DNA of 64,000 bases from Kocuria tytonis (GTDB lineage: Bacteria; Actinomycetota; Actinomycetes; Actinomycetales; Micrococcaceae). The stretch covers positions 682,001 through 746,000 of the forward strand of contig NZ_PNJG02000001.1 in the NCBI RefSeq assembly GCF_003226895.2, written 5' to 3'. The position numbers and the translations under genes were made by a program. The notes beneath the pieces are model-generated. The model was not told where the DNA came from. It did no database searches and saw only the letters and a program-made list of their open reading frames with translations. Of the stretch, positions 8,080 through 17,356 are shown in pieces. Each line of letters starts with the position of its first letter. Position 1 is the stretch's first letter.

Positions 8080-8940
8080 TCAAATGGCGGCCATGGCCCG
8101 CGTCTCGTACCAGGCGTCGGCCTTCTCCACCGCCTGCCGCACCTGGGCGGTGTCGAGCTCGTGGTGCAGCGCGTACGCGACGGCCTGCAGCGGGAAGATC
8201 CGGGCATGCAGGCGGGCGCGCTCGAAGCTCCGTTCATCCACGGCCCCCCGCACGCTGCGCCACCCGAACCACAGACCGAGGGACGCGACGTCGTACGCGG
8301 GGTCGCTCAGGCATGCGTGGTCCCAGTCGATCACACCCACGAGGCGATCTCCCTGCCACAGCATGTTGGAGCCCATGAGATCCCCGTGCACCAGGTGCGG
8401 CTCGGCGGTGTCCAGTGCCACGAGGTCCTCGATGGCCTGCATGGCCCGCGCGCGGTTGCGCGGCAGCAGCCGCGGGAGGACCTGTTCCAGCAGGACGTGG
8501 CGCCGGCGATGACCGCCCCAGTGCTGCCCCGGACGGTCGAGCCACGGTTCTGCGGCACGAGCGTCCGCGTCCCGGAGCTGCTCGAGGACCCGACGCAGCT
8601 CCCGGGGGTCCGCCGAACCGGGGGCACGCGGCGCACCGGGAATCCAGGTCATGCCCACTGCCGTGTAGCGTCCGTCCCGCACCACGGGGGTGAGGGGACG
8701 GGGCACCGCGAAGTCGAACTCCGGCAGCCGCGCCAGGGCGCGCGTGCGCCTGCGGACGTTCTCCCCGGACGTGGGGTTCTTGGCGATGCGCACGCTCATC
8801 ACGTGGCCCGCGTTGACCACGATGTGCGCGGAACCTCCCGCGTGCAGCTCCCACTCCGAGCGGTCCACGTGGACACCGGCCTCCACCAGGACCGCTTCCA
8901 CGGCTCCGGCGAAGGGGAGGTAGCCACACGCGAACGTCAC
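8080..8940 (-). CDS. Phosphotransferase (aminoglycoside phosphotransferase-like)
   Basis: Kinase-fold protein of 286 residues in the APH/choline-kinase superfamily. Catalytic loop HGDLMGSN begins at His185. The metal-binding IDWDHA (204-209) and the following SDPAYDVASLGLWFG segment are typical. The family transfers phosphate from ATP or GTP to small molecules such as aminoglycosides, homoserine or sugars. Nothing in the sequence fixes the substrate, and a resistance role should not be assumed. The GTG start at 8940 lies 3 nt after the rdgB stop, so the gene is the third member of the rph-rdgB operon. Confidence 0.88.
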   Translation of the reverse strand: MTFACGYLPFAGAVEAVLVEAGVHVDRSEWELHAGGSAHIVVNAGHVMSVRIAKNPTSGENVRRRTRALARLPEFDFAVPRPLTPVVRDGRYTAVGMTWIPGAPRAPGSADPRELRRVLEQLRDADARAAEPWLDRPGQHWGGHRRRHVLLEQVLPRLLPRNRARAMQAIEDLVALDTAEPHLVHGDLMGSNMLWQGDRLVGVIDWDHACLSDPAYDVASLGLWFGWRSVRGAVDERSFERARLHARIFPLQAVAYALHHELDTAQVRQAVEKADAWYETRAMAAI

Positions 8941-8943
8941 GGG

Positions 8944-9624
8944 TCAGGCCTCGTGCCCCGGATCACTGACACGGGCGGGTGCGGTGGTCGCGCCGTTCTC
9001 GCGGAGCAGTTCCACCAGGAGCGGCAGAATGGCCTGCATGGCCCGCGCCCGGTGGCTGATCCGGTTCTTGTGCTCGGGGCTCAGCTGTGCGCAGCTGCGG
9101 CCGTCCTCCCCCTCCGGGGCGAAGACGGGGTCGTAGCCGAACCCGTTCTCACCCGCGGGCTCCGTGAGGATCCATCCGGGCAGCTCCCCGAGCACCACGT
9201 GCTCGGCACCGCCCGGGTCCACCACCGCGGCCGCGCACACGAACCTCGCGCGCCGGTTCTCGGGCGCGATGTCGTGCAGCTGGGCGAGCAGCAGCTCCAG
9301 GTTCGCGGCGTCGTCGCCGTGGGTGCCGGACCAGCGCGCGGAGAAGATGCCGGGTGCCCCGCCCATCACGTCCACCGCCAGTCCGGAATCGTCCGCGAGC
9401 GCGATCAGACCCGATTCCGCCGCGGCCGCCCGGGCCTTGAGCAGCGCGTTCTCCTGGAAGGTCACCCCGGTCTCGACGACGTCGCTCAGCCCCGCCGCCC
9501 GCGCGTCCACCACCGCGGTGGGATCCGTGATCCCCGCGTCCGCGAGCATGGCCCGCAGCTCCCGGACCTTGCCCTGGTTCTGGCTTGCGAGCACCACACG
9601 GGCGCCCCGCGGTTCACCGGTCAC
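8944..9624 (-). CDS. rdgB: dITP/XTP pyrophosphatase, RdgB/HAM1 family
   Basis: Hydrolyses non-canonical purine NTPs (ITP, dITP, XTP) to monophosphates and pyrophosphate, keeping deaminated bases out of DNA and RNA. The protein has 226 residues. Family motifs are visible: the substrate loop SQNQGK at 14-19, then [28 protein letters not shown] and [10 protein letters not shown]. The GTG start at 9624 lies inside the end of rph (11-bp overlap), the rph-rdgB order found across Actinobacteria. It is followed after 3 nt by the phosphotransferase gene. Confidence 0.96.
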   Translation of the reverse strand: MTGEPRGARVVLASQNQGKVRELRAMLADAGITDPTAVVDARAAGLSDVVETGVTFQENALLKARAAAAESGLIALADDSGLAVDVMGGAPGIFSARWSGTHGDDAANLELLLAQLHDIAPENRRARFVCAAAVVDPGGAEHVVLGELPGWILTEPAGENGFGYDPVFAPEGEDGRSCAQLSPEHKNRISHRARAMQAILPLLVELLRENGATTAPARVSDPGHEA

Positions 9625-10420
9625 GGGTGGTCTCCAGGGTCTGACGCTGGATCTCCGCGAGCTGTGCGCACCCCGCCACCGCGAGGTCCAGCAGGGAGTC
9701 CAGCTCGTCCCGGCGGAACGGAACGCCCTCCGCCGTGCCCTGGACCTCCACGAAGTCGCCGGAGCCGGTCACCACCACGTTCATGTCCGTCTCGGCGCGG
9801 ACGTCCTCCACGTAGGGCAGGTCCAGCATGGGCACGCCGTCGATGATCCCCACGGACACGGCGGCCACCGAGTCGGTCAGCGGATTCACCCGGGGCTTGA
9901 GGACACCGTTCTCGTGGGCCCACGTGATGGCCTCGGCGAGCGCCACGTACGCGCCCGTGATGGAGGCGGTACGCGTGCCGCCGTCGGCCTGCAGGACGTC
10001 GCAGTCGAGCACCACGGTGTTCTCGCCCAGCGCCTCGAGGTCGATGATCGAGCGCAGGGACCGGCCGATCAGCCGGGAGATCTCGTGGGTGCGACCGCCG
10101 ATCTTGCCCTTGACGGACTCGCGTGCGGAGCGGGTGGAGGTGGCCCGGGGGAGCATGGCGTACTCGGCTGTGACCCAGCCGCGCCCCTGCCCCTTGAGCC
10201 AGCGGGGCACGCCCTCGGTGAGGGACGCGGTGCACAGCACCCGGGTGCCGCCGAACTCGATGAGCGCGGAGCCCTCCGCCTGCTCGGACCAGCCGCGGGT
10301 GATCGTGATGGGCCGCAGCTCTGCCACCGCCCGGCCGTCCGCGCGGACCACGCCGGATGTACCCGCGCCCTCCCCGGTGTGCTGTGCCGAGGAATGTGCC
10401 GGATCGGTGGGCGAAGTCAT
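9614..10420 (-). CDS. rph: Ribonuclease PH
   Basis: Phosphorolytic 3'-5' exoribonuclease that trims tRNA 3' ends, releasing nucleoside diphosphates. The protein has 268 residues, longer than the roughly 240 usual because of about 25 low-complexity N-terminal residues before [13 protein letters not shown]. The core contains [12 protein letters not shown], the phosphate-binding [15 protein letters not shown] and [12 protein letters not shown] 10420 is preceded by TAGGCT 7 nt upstream, indicating leaderless initiation and supporting the long N-terminus. First gene of the rph-rdgB-phosphotransferase operon. Confidence 0.96.
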   Translation of the reverse strand: MTSPTDPAHSSAQHTGEGAGTSGVVRADGRAVAELRPITITRGWSEQAEGSALIEFGGTRVLCTASLTEGVPRWLKGQGRGWVTAEYAMLPRATSTRSARESVKGKIGGRTHEISRLIGRSLRSIIDLEALGENTVVLDCDVLQADGGTRTASITGAYVALAEAITWAHENGVLKPRVNPLTDSVAAVSVGIIDGVPMLDLPYVEDVRAETDMNVVVTGSGDFVEVQGTAEGVPFRRDELDSLLDLAVAGCAQLAEIQRQTLETTRDR

Positions 10421-10457
10421 GCGGATCAGCCTAGTCTCCGGGCCCCGCGGGTGACAA
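10421..10457 (-). promoter_or_regulatory. Leaderless promoter of rph
   Basis: -10 TAGGCT at 10433-10428 (minus), 7 nt before ATG. A good -35, TTGTCA, lies at 10457-10452 with an 18-bp spacer. This is the most complete promoter among the leaderless set. Confidence 0.65.
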
Positions 10458-11270
10458 CGCGTCGAACGAACGATCGGTCGGCCCGGCGACGTCGTAGGTG
10501 GTGGCCACCCGCGCCACGGACACGGCTCCGTGGTACACGCCCGCGGCCTCCGCCTCCGTGGTCCGCGGATCGTTCCACACGGGCAGGTGCGTGAGCAGCA
10601 GCCGACGCGCACCCGCGGCGTCGGCGGTCTCACCGGCGCGCCTGCCCGTGAGGTGGATGCCGCGCAGGTGGTCTTCCCGGCCCTCCTCGTACGCGGCCTC
10701 GCACAGGAACACGTCCGCGTCCCGGGCGGCGCTGACGAGCTCGTCGCACGCGTCGGTGTCCCCGGAGTAGGTGAGGACCTCGGTGCCGTTCGGACCCCGG
10801 TACTCCACGCGCAGCGCGAAGGGCTCGGGGCACGGGTGGTTCACCGCGTGGGGCGTCACCGTGAACGGCCCCACGGTCACGGACCGCCCCGCCTGCCACA
10901 CGTGGAAGTCGAACTCCGTGTCCATGGAGTGCTCCGCGGGGAGCATGTGCAGCTGGTTGAGGTATCCCGGGAGCATGGACGGCCCGTAGACCGGGATCCG
11001 CGCCCCTCGCCAGCCCCGGGGATCCCACTTGACCGCCACGTGCAGCCCGCCCACGTCCACGCAGTGGTCCGGATGCAGGTGGGAGAGCATGATGGCGTCG
11101 ATGGTGTGCAGGTCCACGTAGCGCTGCAGGGCCCCCAGTGCGCCGTTGCCCATGTCCAGCACGATCCGCCACGTGCGTCCGGCCGCGTCCTCCCCCGTCA
11201 CCAGGTAGCAGGAGGCCGGCGAGTCCGGTCCCGGGAAGCTGCCGGAGTTACCGACCACGGTGAGCAACAT
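10431..11270 (-). CDS. Metallo-beta-lactamase-fold hydrolase (Rv1339-like)
   Basis: A 279-residue MBL-fold protein with zinc-binding HLHPDH (His64, His66, Asp68, His69), the downstream GDTD metal ligand and a late LLTHL. The layout is RNase Z/phosphodiesterase-like. It sits between murI and rph, as does the M. tuberculosis protein Rv1339, described as an atypical cyclic-AMP phosphodiesterase; an analogous cyclic-nucleotide role is inference from position and fold. ATG 11270 follows AGAAAGG by 8 nt. The gene begins 24 nt after murI ends, so the two form a short operon. It ends 10 nt before the rph start, inside the rph promoter. Confidence 0.85.
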   Translation of the reverse strand: MLLTVVGNSGSFPGPDSPASCYLVTGEDAAGRTWRIVLDMGNGALGALQRYVDLHTIDAIMLSHLHPDHCVDVGGLHVAVKWDPRGWRGARIPVYGPSMLPGYLNQLHMLPAEHSMDTEFDFHVWQAGRSVTVGPFTVTPHAVNHPCPEPFALRVEYRGPNGTEVLTYSGDTDACDELVSAARDADVFLCEAAYEEGREDHLRGIHLTGRRAGETADAAGARRLLLTHLPVWNDPRTTEAEAAGVYHGAVSVARVATTYDVAGPTDRSFDALSPAGPGD

Positions 11271-11294
11271 GGGTATGGCCTTTCTGCCGCCGGC

Positions 11295-12188
11295 TCAGCG
11301 CTGAACCGGGTGGATCGTGGCGAGGGAACCGGTGGGGTACTGCTCGGCCACCGATGCGGCGTGCCGGACGCGGACCACCTCGGGGCCCAGGAAGCGCTGG
11401 GCGAGACCCTCGAAGCTGACGGGGTCCCCCGTGGCCAGGAACTCGTGGTGCGGGGCGAGCCGCGGATCCCGCTCGAGCCCGTGGTCCATGAGGGAGCGGT
11501 AGACGTCCCGGGCGGTCTCCTCCGCGGAGGAGACCAGGTTCACGCTCTCGCCCATCACGTAGGAGATCACCGCCGTGAGCAGCGGATAGTGGGTGCACCC
11601 GAGCACGAGGGTGTCCACCCGCGCGTCCTTGAGCGGCTGCAGGTACTCCTGGGCGGTGCGCAGCAGCTCCGGGCCGGTGGTCACACCGCGCTCCACGTAC
11701 TCCACGAAGGCGGGGCACGCCACCGAGGTGATGTCCAGCTGCGGCGCGGCCGCGAAGGTGTCCTCGTAGGCGCGGGACCCGATGGTGGCCTCCGTGCCGA
11801 TCACGCCCACCCGTCCGGTGCGCGTGGTGGCCACCGCGCGGCGCACCGCGGGCTGGATCACCTCCGTGACGGGGATGTCGTACCCGCGGGTGTAGCGCTC
11901 GCGGGCGTCGCGCAGCACCGCGGCGGACGCGGTGTTGCACGCGATCACGAGCAGCTTGACCCCGGAGTCCACGAGGTCGTCCATGATGCGCAGGGCGTTG
12001 GAGCGCACCTCGGCGATCGGCAGCGGCCCGTACGGTCCGTGGGCGGTGTCCCCCACGTAGAGGATCTCCTCGTGGGGCAGCTGGTCGATGATGGAGCGCG
12101 CCACCGTGAGCCCGCCCACACCCGAGTCGAACACCCCGATGGGGGAGTTGGGATTCGGGCCGGTGGGACGTTCGCGCTCAGCATGCAT
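11295..12188 (-). CDS. murI: Glutamate racemase
   Basis: Interconverts L- and D-glutamate, supplying D-Glu for peptidoglycan. The protein has 297 residues. The glycine-rich FDSGVGG segment begins at residue 20, and the two catalytic Cys are in ACNTASA (Cys84) and GCTHYPLL (about residue 196). The deamination proton shuttles are therefore intact. ATG 12188 was chosen because a TACAGT element lies 8 nt upstream and no Shine-Dalgarno is present. A longer frame exists upstream but overlaps the DUF2017 gene and has no family match. It is followed by the MBL-fold gene. Confidence 0.95.
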   Translation of the reverse strand: MHAERERPTGPNPNSPIGVFDSGVGGLTVARSIIDQLPHEEILYVGDTAHGPYGPLPIAEVRSNALRIMDDLVDSGVKLLVIACNTASAAVLRDARERYTRGYDIPVTEVIQPAVRRAVATTRTGRVGVIGTEATIGSRAYEDTFAAAPQLDITSVACPAFVEYVERGVTTGPELLRTAQEYLQPLKDARVDTLVLGCTHYPLLTAVISYVMGESVNLVSSAEETARDVYRSLMDHGLERDPRLAPHHEFLATGDPVSFEGLAQRFLGPEVVRVRHAASVAEQYPTGSLATIHPVQR

Positions 12189-12202
12189 ACCGGAAAACTG
12201 TA
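12189..12202 (-). promoter_or_regulatory. Probable leaderless -10 of murI
   Basis: TACAGT at 12202-12197 (minus), 8 nt before ATG 12188, slightly longer spacing than the other examples. Confidence 0.45.
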
Positions 12203-12256
12203 GTGCGTCCCGCGGGGCGTCCGGCACATGAGTCGTCCCGTTCCGAGGATCCCGCA

Positions 12257-12817
12257 TCACCGGGACGGCAGGGTCTTCAGCAGCGCGGTCATCAGCGATT
12301 CCTGCAGCCAGGACACGAAGTTGTACACCACGCCCATGTACTCCTCCACGGAGTCGGCCTTCCCGAAGTCGGTCAGCCCCGCCACGCGCTCGGCGTCCTG
12401 CGTGGAGTCGATGCGCAACCGGGAGGCGAGGACCAGGCGGACGTCGTTCAGCGAGCGCGCGAAGTCCTGGGCCTGCTCGGCGGTGAGCACCACGGGCTCG
12501 GACTCCAGGGCGAGCGAGGAGGCCCGCAGTGCCGCGGTCTTGCGTTCGCGCAGGGACCGGTCCGTGAGCCTGCGGAACTCGGCGGCCTCCTGCGGGTCCG
12601 ACGACGCCGCGGGCAGCAGCCTGCGCAGCGCGGGGTCCGTGGGCTCCGGGACGTCCTCGTCCCATCCCACGAGCGTCTCGAGGGGGTCCTGGTCCGCGCG
12701 GGGTTCGGGTTCGAGCGTCTCACCGACGTCCGAGAACAGCTTCTGCAGCAGCCGCACCTCGGGGGCCTCGAACCGGCCCACGATGCCCTTGCGCGTGCGC
12801 TTGAAACCGTGTGCCAT
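12257..12817 (-). CDS. DUF2017 family protein
   Basis: A 186-residue acidic, helical protein of unknown function that typically follows clpS in Actinobacteria. ATG 12817 shares one base with the clpS stop (TGATG), so translation is coupled. No catalytic motif, signal peptide or membrane segment is visible. Constant linkage to clpS suggests a role connected to the ClpCP protease or the N-degron pathway, but that is inference only. Confidence 0.85.
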   Translation of the reverse strand: MAHGFKRTRKGIVGRFEAPEVRLLQKLFSDVGETLEPEPRADQDPLETLVGWDEDVPEPTDPALRRLLPAASSDPQEAAEFRRLTDRSLRERKTAALRASSLALESEPVVLTAEQAQDFARSLNDVRLVLASRLRIDSTQDAERVAGLTDFGKADSVEEYMGVVYNFVSWLQESLMTALLKTLPSR

Positions 12818-13167
12818 CAGTTCTCCCCCGCCTTCTCGTACGTGGCCCACAGCCCGTAGCCGTGCAGGGCACTCACGTGGGTCTCGGCCTCCTCCAGCGA
12901 GCCCGTGAACACGATCGACCGGCCGTTGTGGTGGACCTCGAGCATGAGCGTGCGAGCCTTGGCGTCCGGGTAGCCGAAGTGCGCCCGGAACACGTACACC
13001 ACGTAGCTCATGAGGTTCACGGGATCGTCCCAGACCACCACGTTCCAGGGCACGTTCATGGCGGTCACCGCCTCGTCCGCGAGCGTCAGTTCCGGGGACT
13101 CCACGGGGGCCGCGCTCATCAGAACCGCGGCAGCGGGCGTGTGGGCCGAGACATGGTGAGTGGACAT
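12817..13167 (-). CDS. clpS: ATP-dependent Clp protease adaptor ClpS
   Basis: A 116-residue adaptor that delivers N-degron substrates to the ClpC/ClpA ATPase. The core VVWDDPVNLMSYVVYVF is the conserved ClpS signature, with the binding-pocket Asp-Asp-Pro and Met; later VHHNGRSIVFTGSLEEAE completes the fold. About 35 N-terminal residues are flexible. ATG 13167 is preceded by TACCAT at 7 nt (leaderless type), favouring this start over the in-frame ATG three codons earlier. It is divergent from pncB and coupled to the DUF2017 gene. Confidence 0.94.
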   Translation of the reverse strand: MSTHHVSAHTPAAAVLMSAAPVESPELTLADEAVTAMNVPWNVVVWDDPVNLMSYVVYVFRAHFGYPDAKARTLMLEVHHNGRSIVFTGSLEEAETHVSALHGYGLWATYEKAGEN

Positions 13168-13180
13168 CGTCTCCATGGTA
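13168..13180 (-). promoter_or_regulatory. Leaderless -10 of clpS
   Basis: TACCAT at 13180-13175 (minus), 7 nt from ATG 13167. It lies back-to-back with the pncB element 40 bp away. Confidence 0.5.
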
Positions 13181-13220
13181 GCCGCGGGGACGGCGGATGT
13201 GCGCACGCCGGACGGACCAC

Positions 13221-13232
13221 TAGGCTGGCCCC
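13221..13232 (+). promoter_or_regulatory. Leaderless -10 of pncB
   Basis: TAGGCT at 13221-13226, 6-nt spacer, then GTG 13233. No Shine-Dalgarno, and no TTGACA-like -35 at the expected distance. Confidence 0.55.
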
Positions 13233-14573
13233 GTGAACGATCACACGTATTCCTGGCGCCCGCAGTCCACGTCCCTGCTGACGGACCACTACGAGCTGAC
13301 CATGCTGCAGGCCGCGCTGCGGGCGGGCACGGCGTCCCGCCGCAGCGTCTTCGAGGTCTTCGCCCGCCGGCTGCCCCACGGGCGCCGCTACGGCGTCCTC
13401 GTCGGCGTGGGCCGGATCCTGGAGGGCCTGGAGCAGTTCCGCTTCACGGACGAGCAGCTGCGCTTCCTGCGGGACACGCACGTGGTGGACGCCGCCACCG
13501 TGGCCTATCTGGAGAACTTCCGGTTCACGGGGCAGATCCGGGGGTACGCGGAGGGCGAGACCTACTTCCCGCACTCCCCGCTGCTGAGCGTGGAGTCCTC
13601 CTTCGCGGAGGCCTGCGTCCTGGAGACCTACATCCTCTCGGTGCTCAACTACGACTCCGCCGTGGCATCGGCCGCCTCCCGCATGGTGGGCGCCGCCGGC
13701 GACCGCCCCTGCATCGAGATGGGATCGCGGCGCGCCCACGAGCAGGCCGCCGTGGCCGCCGCGCGCGCCGCCGTGGTCGCCGGCTTCGACTCCACCTCCA
13801 ACCTCGAGGCGGGTTTCCGCTACGGCGTGAAGACCGTGGGCACCGCGGCGCACTCGTTCACGCTGCTCCACGACTCCGAGGAGCAGGCCTTCCGCGCCCA
13901 GCTGGACGCACTGGGGGTGTCCACCACGCTGCTCGTGGACACCTACGACGTCGAACGGGCCGTCTCCCTGGCCGTGGACATCGCGGGCCCGGACCTGGGG
14001 GGCGTCCGTCTGGACTCGGGGGATCTCGTGACCCAGGCCGCGTCGGTGCGGGCGCTGCTCGACAAGTACGGCAACTCCAACACCCGCATCACGGTCACGA
14101 GCGACCTGGACGAGTACGCGATCGCCGGCCTGCGGGCCGCGCCCGTGGACGCCTACGGCGTGGGGACCCGCCTCGTCACCGGATCGGGCGCGCCCACGTC
14201 CTCGATGGTGTACAAGCTCGTGTCCCGCGAGGGTGCCTCCGGCACCATGGAGCCCGTGGCGAAGGCCTCGTCCGGGAAGGCGTCCGTGGGCGGGGAGAAG
14301 TACGCGCTGCGCCGTCGCAATGCGCAGGGCGTGGCCACCCACGAGATGGTGGGCGTGTCCCACACGCCCCGGGACGACGGCGACGACCGTCCCCTGCTCG
14401 TCGACTACGTCACCGGCGGTGAGCTGCGGGACGGCTTCACCGGACCCGCCGCCGTGCAGCGGGCGCGCGAGCGGCACGCCGCCTCGGTCGCGGAGCTGCC
14501 CCGGGCCGCCCGCCGGCTTTCCGAGGGGGAGCCCGTGATCCCCACCGTGATCGAACCCGGAACCGAACACTGA
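13233..14573 (+). CDS. pncB: Nicotinate phosphoribosyltransferase
   Basis: Converts nicotinate and PRPP to nicotinate mononucleotide in the Preiss-Handler NAD salvage pathway, with ATP hydrolysis. The 446-residue length matches the family. N-terminal SLLTDHYELTMLQA is characteristic, as are the GSRRAHEQAAV segment with the phosphorylatable His, VDTYD, and the GVRLDSGDL phosphate-binding region. The leaderless GTG 13233 is the start. pncA follows after 14 nt, so the operon runs nicotinamide to nicotinate to NaMN. Confidence 0.96.
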   Translation: MNDHTYSWRPQSTSLLTDHYELTMLQAALRAGTASRRSVFEVFARRLPHGRRYGVLVGVGRILEGLEQFRFTDEQLRFLRDTHVVDAATVAYLENFRFTGQIRGYAEGETYFPHSPLLSVESSFAEACVLETYILSVLNYDSAVASAASRMVGAAGDRPCIEMGSRRAHEQAAVAAARAAVVAGFDSTSNLEAGFRYGVKTVGTAAHSFTLLHDSEEQAFRAQLDALGVSTTLLVDTYDVERAVSLAVDIAGPDLGGVRLDSGDLVTQAASVRALLDKYGNSNTRITVTSDLDEYAIAGLRAAPVDAYGVGTRLVTGSGAPTSSMVYKLVSREGASGTMEPVAKASSGKASVGGEKYALRRRNAQGVATHEMVGVSHTPRDDGDDRPLLVDYVTGGELRDGFTGPAAVQRARERHAASVAELPRAARRLSEGEPVIPTVIEPGTEH

Positions 14574-14587
14574 CCAGGGAGGACACC

Positions 14588-15205
14588 GTGCGCGCAGCAC
14601 TGCTGATCGTGGACGTGCAGAACGATTTCTGCGAGGGCGGCAGTCTCGCCGTGACGGGCGGCGCGGCCGTGGCCGCGGGGATCTCCGAGTACCTCGAGGA
14701 GCACCACGCACAGTACGCGGCCGTGGCCGCCACCCAGGACTGGCACGTGGACCCGGGAGAGCACTTCAGCGAGACCCCGGACTGGGTCACGAGCTGGCCC
14801 GTCCACTGCGTGGCCGAGACCCACGGGGCGGAGACCCACCCGGAGCTCGACACCGAGCACGTCACCGAGTTCTTCCGCAAGGGCGCGTACGACGCCGCCT
14901 ACTCGGGTTTCGAGGCGCTGTCCGCCCCGGACGTGGACGTGCCCATGGGCGAGTCCGAGGAGAGCACGGACGAGGACCGGGTGAGCCTGGACGACTGGCT
15001 GCAGCAGCGGGATGTCGAGGCCGTGGACGTCGTGGGCCTGGCCCTGGACCACTGCGTGCTGGCCACCGCGAAGGACGCCGTGGAGGCCGGGTACGAGACC
15101 CGCGTGCTGCTGCCGCTCACGGCCCCCGTCTCCGCCGAGGGCGGCGAACGGGCCGTCACGGAGCTGCGGGACACCGGCGCGGAGGTCCTCACGGACCTGC
15201 CGTGA
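14588..15205 (+). CDS. pncA: Nicotinamidase
   Basis: Hydrolyses nicotinamide to nicotinate; the homologue activates pyrazinamide in mycobacteria. The protein has 205 residues. The cysteine-hydrolase catalytic triad is visible: Asp in VDVQNDF, Lys in FFRKGAYD, and Cys in LALDHCVLATAKD. Metal-site residues DWH are also present. A 15-residue acidic insertion (GESEESTDEDRVS) follows the substrate loop. GTG 14588 is preceded by an AGGGAGG Shine-Dalgarno. It is the second gene of pncBA and faces the helicase gene across a strong hairpin. Confidence 0.95.
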   Translation: MRAALLIVDVQNDFCEGGSLAVTGGAAVAAGISEYLEEHHAQYAAVAATQDWHVDPGEHFSETPDWVTSWPVHCVAETHGAETHPELDTEHVTEFFRKGAYDAAYSGFEALSAPDVDVPMGESEESTDEDRVSLDDWLQQRDVEAVDVVGLALDHCVLATAKDAVEAGYETRVLLPLTAPVSAEGGERAVTELRDTGAEVLTDLP

Positions 15206-15323
15206 GTGCCGGGCACCGGCTGGCGCGCCGCTCGGGGCCGGGCCGGAAGCCTGCGGCCGACCCTGAGCGGGTGCCGGCCCGGCCTGCGCGAGGTGCCCGG
15301 TGACCGCCGCCGGTGTGCCGGAG

Positions 15324-15362
15324 GACGCCGCCCGGCCGGGGCGAACCCGGCCGGGCGGCGTC
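15324..15362. terminator. Bidirectional terminator, pncA / helicase
   Basis: Perfect 17-bp stem: 15324-15340 pairs with 15346-15362, loop GCGAA. It sits between convergent genes and has no T-tract on either side. Confidence 0.75.
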
Positions 15363-15373
15363 GTCCGATCCCG

Positions 15374-17176
15374 TCACTTGCGGCCGATGAACCAGCGCTG
15401 CAGCATCGCGATCCGCGCGTTCAGCTGCTCCTCGGAGGCCTGTGCCACCGGCGGACCGCCGCACTTCGTGCGCAGCTCGTTGTGGATCACCCCGTGCGGT
15501 GTGCCGGTGCGCGCGGACCACGCCGAGACGTTCTTGGACAGCTGGGCCCGCAGGTCCTTGAGCCGGCGGTGGTCCGGAACGGCGGGCTTCTCCGGTTCCG
15601 CGGCACCGCGGCCCTGCCTCTGCACCGAGCGCGACTGCCGCTCCCGCAGCAGCTCGGAGACCTGCTCGGGGTCCAGCAGACCGGGGATGCCCAGGTACTC
15701 GGCCTCCTCCTCGGACCCCACGGCCGCGCCGCCGCCGAACGCGCCGCCGTCGAAGAGCACCCCGTGGAAGGACGCGTCCGAGTCCAGGGCCTGGAAGTTG
15801 CCCTGCGCGAGCGCCGACGACGCGCGGTCCTCGCGGTTGGCCTCCTCCAGCAGGTCGTCGTCCCAGCCGCTCTCCATGGGCTGGTCGAAGTCCACGACAC
15901 CGGGCACGCTCTTGGGCTTGTCGAGGGCGTGGTCGCGTTCCTCCTCCATGGAGTTCGCGAGCGCCATCAGCGTGGGGACGGACGGCAGGAACACCGATGC
16001 CGTCTCCCCGCGCTTGCGGGCGCGCACGAAACGACCCACGGCCTGGGCGAAGAACAGGGGCGTGGAGGTGGAGGTCGCGTACACGCCCACGGCCAGCCGG
16101 GGGACGTCCACGCCCTCGGAGACCATGCGCACGGCCACCATCCAGCGCTTGTCCGACTCCGAGAACCGGTCGATCTTGTTCGAGGCGGCCTTGTCGTCGG
16201 AGAGCACCACCGTGGGTCGCTCCCCAGTAATGGCGTGCAGCTGCTCGGCGTAGGCCTTGGCGTCCTGGTGGTCCGTGGCGATCACCAGTGCGCCCGCGTC
16301 CGGCACGGTGCGCCGCACCTGGGTGAGCCGCTGGTCCGCCGCGCGCAGCACGGACGGGATCCACTGGCCCTGCGGGTCCAGGGCGGTGCGCCACGCGTGC
16401 GAGGTGATGTCCTTGGTGAAGCCCTCACCCAGCTGCGCGGCCATCTCCTCCCCCGCCGAGGTCCGCCAGCGCATCTGACCCGAGTAGGCCATGAAGATCA
16501 CGGGGCGCACCACGTGGTCCTGCAGCGCGTTGCCGTAGCCGTAGGTGTAGTCCGCGGTGGAGCGGCGGATGCCCTCGCCGTCCTCCTGGTAGCGCACGAA
16601 CGGGATGGGCGAGGTGTCCGAGCGGAAGGGCGTGCCCGTGAGGGCCAGGCGGCGGGTGGCCGGCTCGAACGCCTCACGCAGCCCGTCCCCCCAGGACAGC
16701 GCGTCACCGGCGTGGTGGATCTCGTCCATGATCACGAGGGTGCGCCCGGCCTCGGTCCGCGCCCGGTGCAGCAGCGGCTTGTTCGCCACCTGGGCATAGG
16801 TCACGGCGGCGCCCATGTAGCCGCGGCCGTGCTGACCGTCCGCGTTCTTGAAGTTGGGGTCGATCGCGAGTCCCACCCGCGCCGCGGCGTCCGCCCACTG
16901 CCGCTTGAGGTGCTCGGTGGGCGTGACCACCGTGACGCGCTGCACCGTGCCGGCGTCGTGCAGCTTCTTGGCCACGGTCAGCGCGAAGGTGGTCTTGCCG
17001 GCACCCGGGGTCGCCACGGCCATGAAGTCCCGCGGCTGCGCCTGCTCGTAGCGCTGGATCGCCTCGGCCTGCCACGCACGCAGCTTGGGGGCCGTGCCCC
17101 ATGCGGCGCGGTCCGGGTACGCCGGAGGGAGGTCCGCCGCCGCCCCGAAAAGGGACATCTGGTCGCTGTCTGACAC
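15374..17176 (-). CDS. DEAD/DEAH-box superfamily 2 helicase
   Basis: A 600-residue SF2 ATPase. Walker A ATPGAGKT at residues 55-62, then TPTEHLKRQW, the Walker B MDEIHHAGD, motif III LTGTPFR, and C-terminal lobe motifs including VRMVSEGVDVPRL and QAVGRFVR. The arrangement resembles restriction/UvrB-type helicases rather than RNA helicases. The C-terminal 200 residues are acidic with an HNELRTKCGG segment at the end. The GTG start at 17176 follows GGAGAGGA. The gene lies downstream of a DUF3039 gene. Its function is probably in DNA transactions; the exact pathway is unknown. Confidence 0.88.
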   Translation of the reverse strand: MSDSDQMSLFGAAADLPPAYPDRAAWGTAPKLRAWQAEAIQRYEQAQPRDFMAVATPGAGKTTFALTVAKKLHDAGTVQRVTVVTPTEHLKRQWADAAARVGLAIDPNFKNADGQHGRGYMGAAVTYAQVANKPLLHRARTEAGRTLVIMDEIHHAGDALSWGDGLREAFEPATRRLALTGTPFRSDTSPIPFVRYQEDGEGIRRSTADYTYGYGNALQDHVVRPVIFMAYSGQMRWRTSAGEEMAAQLGEGFTKDITSHAWRTALDPQGQWIPSVLRAADQRLTQVRRTVPDAGALVIATDHQDAKAYAEQLHAITGERPTVVLSDDKAASNKIDRFSESDKRWMVAVRMVSEGVDVPRLAVGVYATSTSTPLFFAQAVGRFVRARKRGETASVFLPSVPTLMALANSMEEERDHALDKPKSVPGVVDFDQPMESGWDDDLLEEANREDRASSALAQGNFQALDSDASFHGVLFDGGAFGGGAAVGSEEEAEYLGIPGLLDPEQVSELLRERQSRSVQRQGRGAAEPEKPAVPDHRRLKDLRAQLSKNVSAWSARTGTPHGVIHNELRTKCGGPPVAQASEEQLNARIAMLQRWFIGRK

Positions 17177-17285
17177 GTGGTGCTCGTCCTCTCCGCGCGC
17201 CGTGGGCGCGCATCCGCACACCCTCCCGGACGACGCCGCCCGGGCCGGGACCGCGGGTTCGGCCCGTGGTGGCCCCGCACGGCAA

Positions 17286-17310
17286 CGGCGCCCGCTCAGT
17301 GCGGGCGCCG
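17286..17310 (-). terminator. Hairpin between DUF3039 gene and helicase gene
   Basis: Perfect 10-bp stem: 17286-17295 pairs with 17301-17310, loop of 5 nt, 47 bp downstream of the DUF3039 stop. No T-run. It could terminate or attenuate transcription into the helicase gene. Confidence 0.55.
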
Positions 17311-17356
17311 CCGGGTGTCCCGCGCACGGCGGGGCAGGGTGGTGCGGTGGTGCTGG

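Noticed and set aside
8080-8940. Aminoglycoside resistance gene
   Set aside because: The APH fold is shared by many metabolic kinases. Its place in the rph-rdgB operon argues for a housekeeping role.
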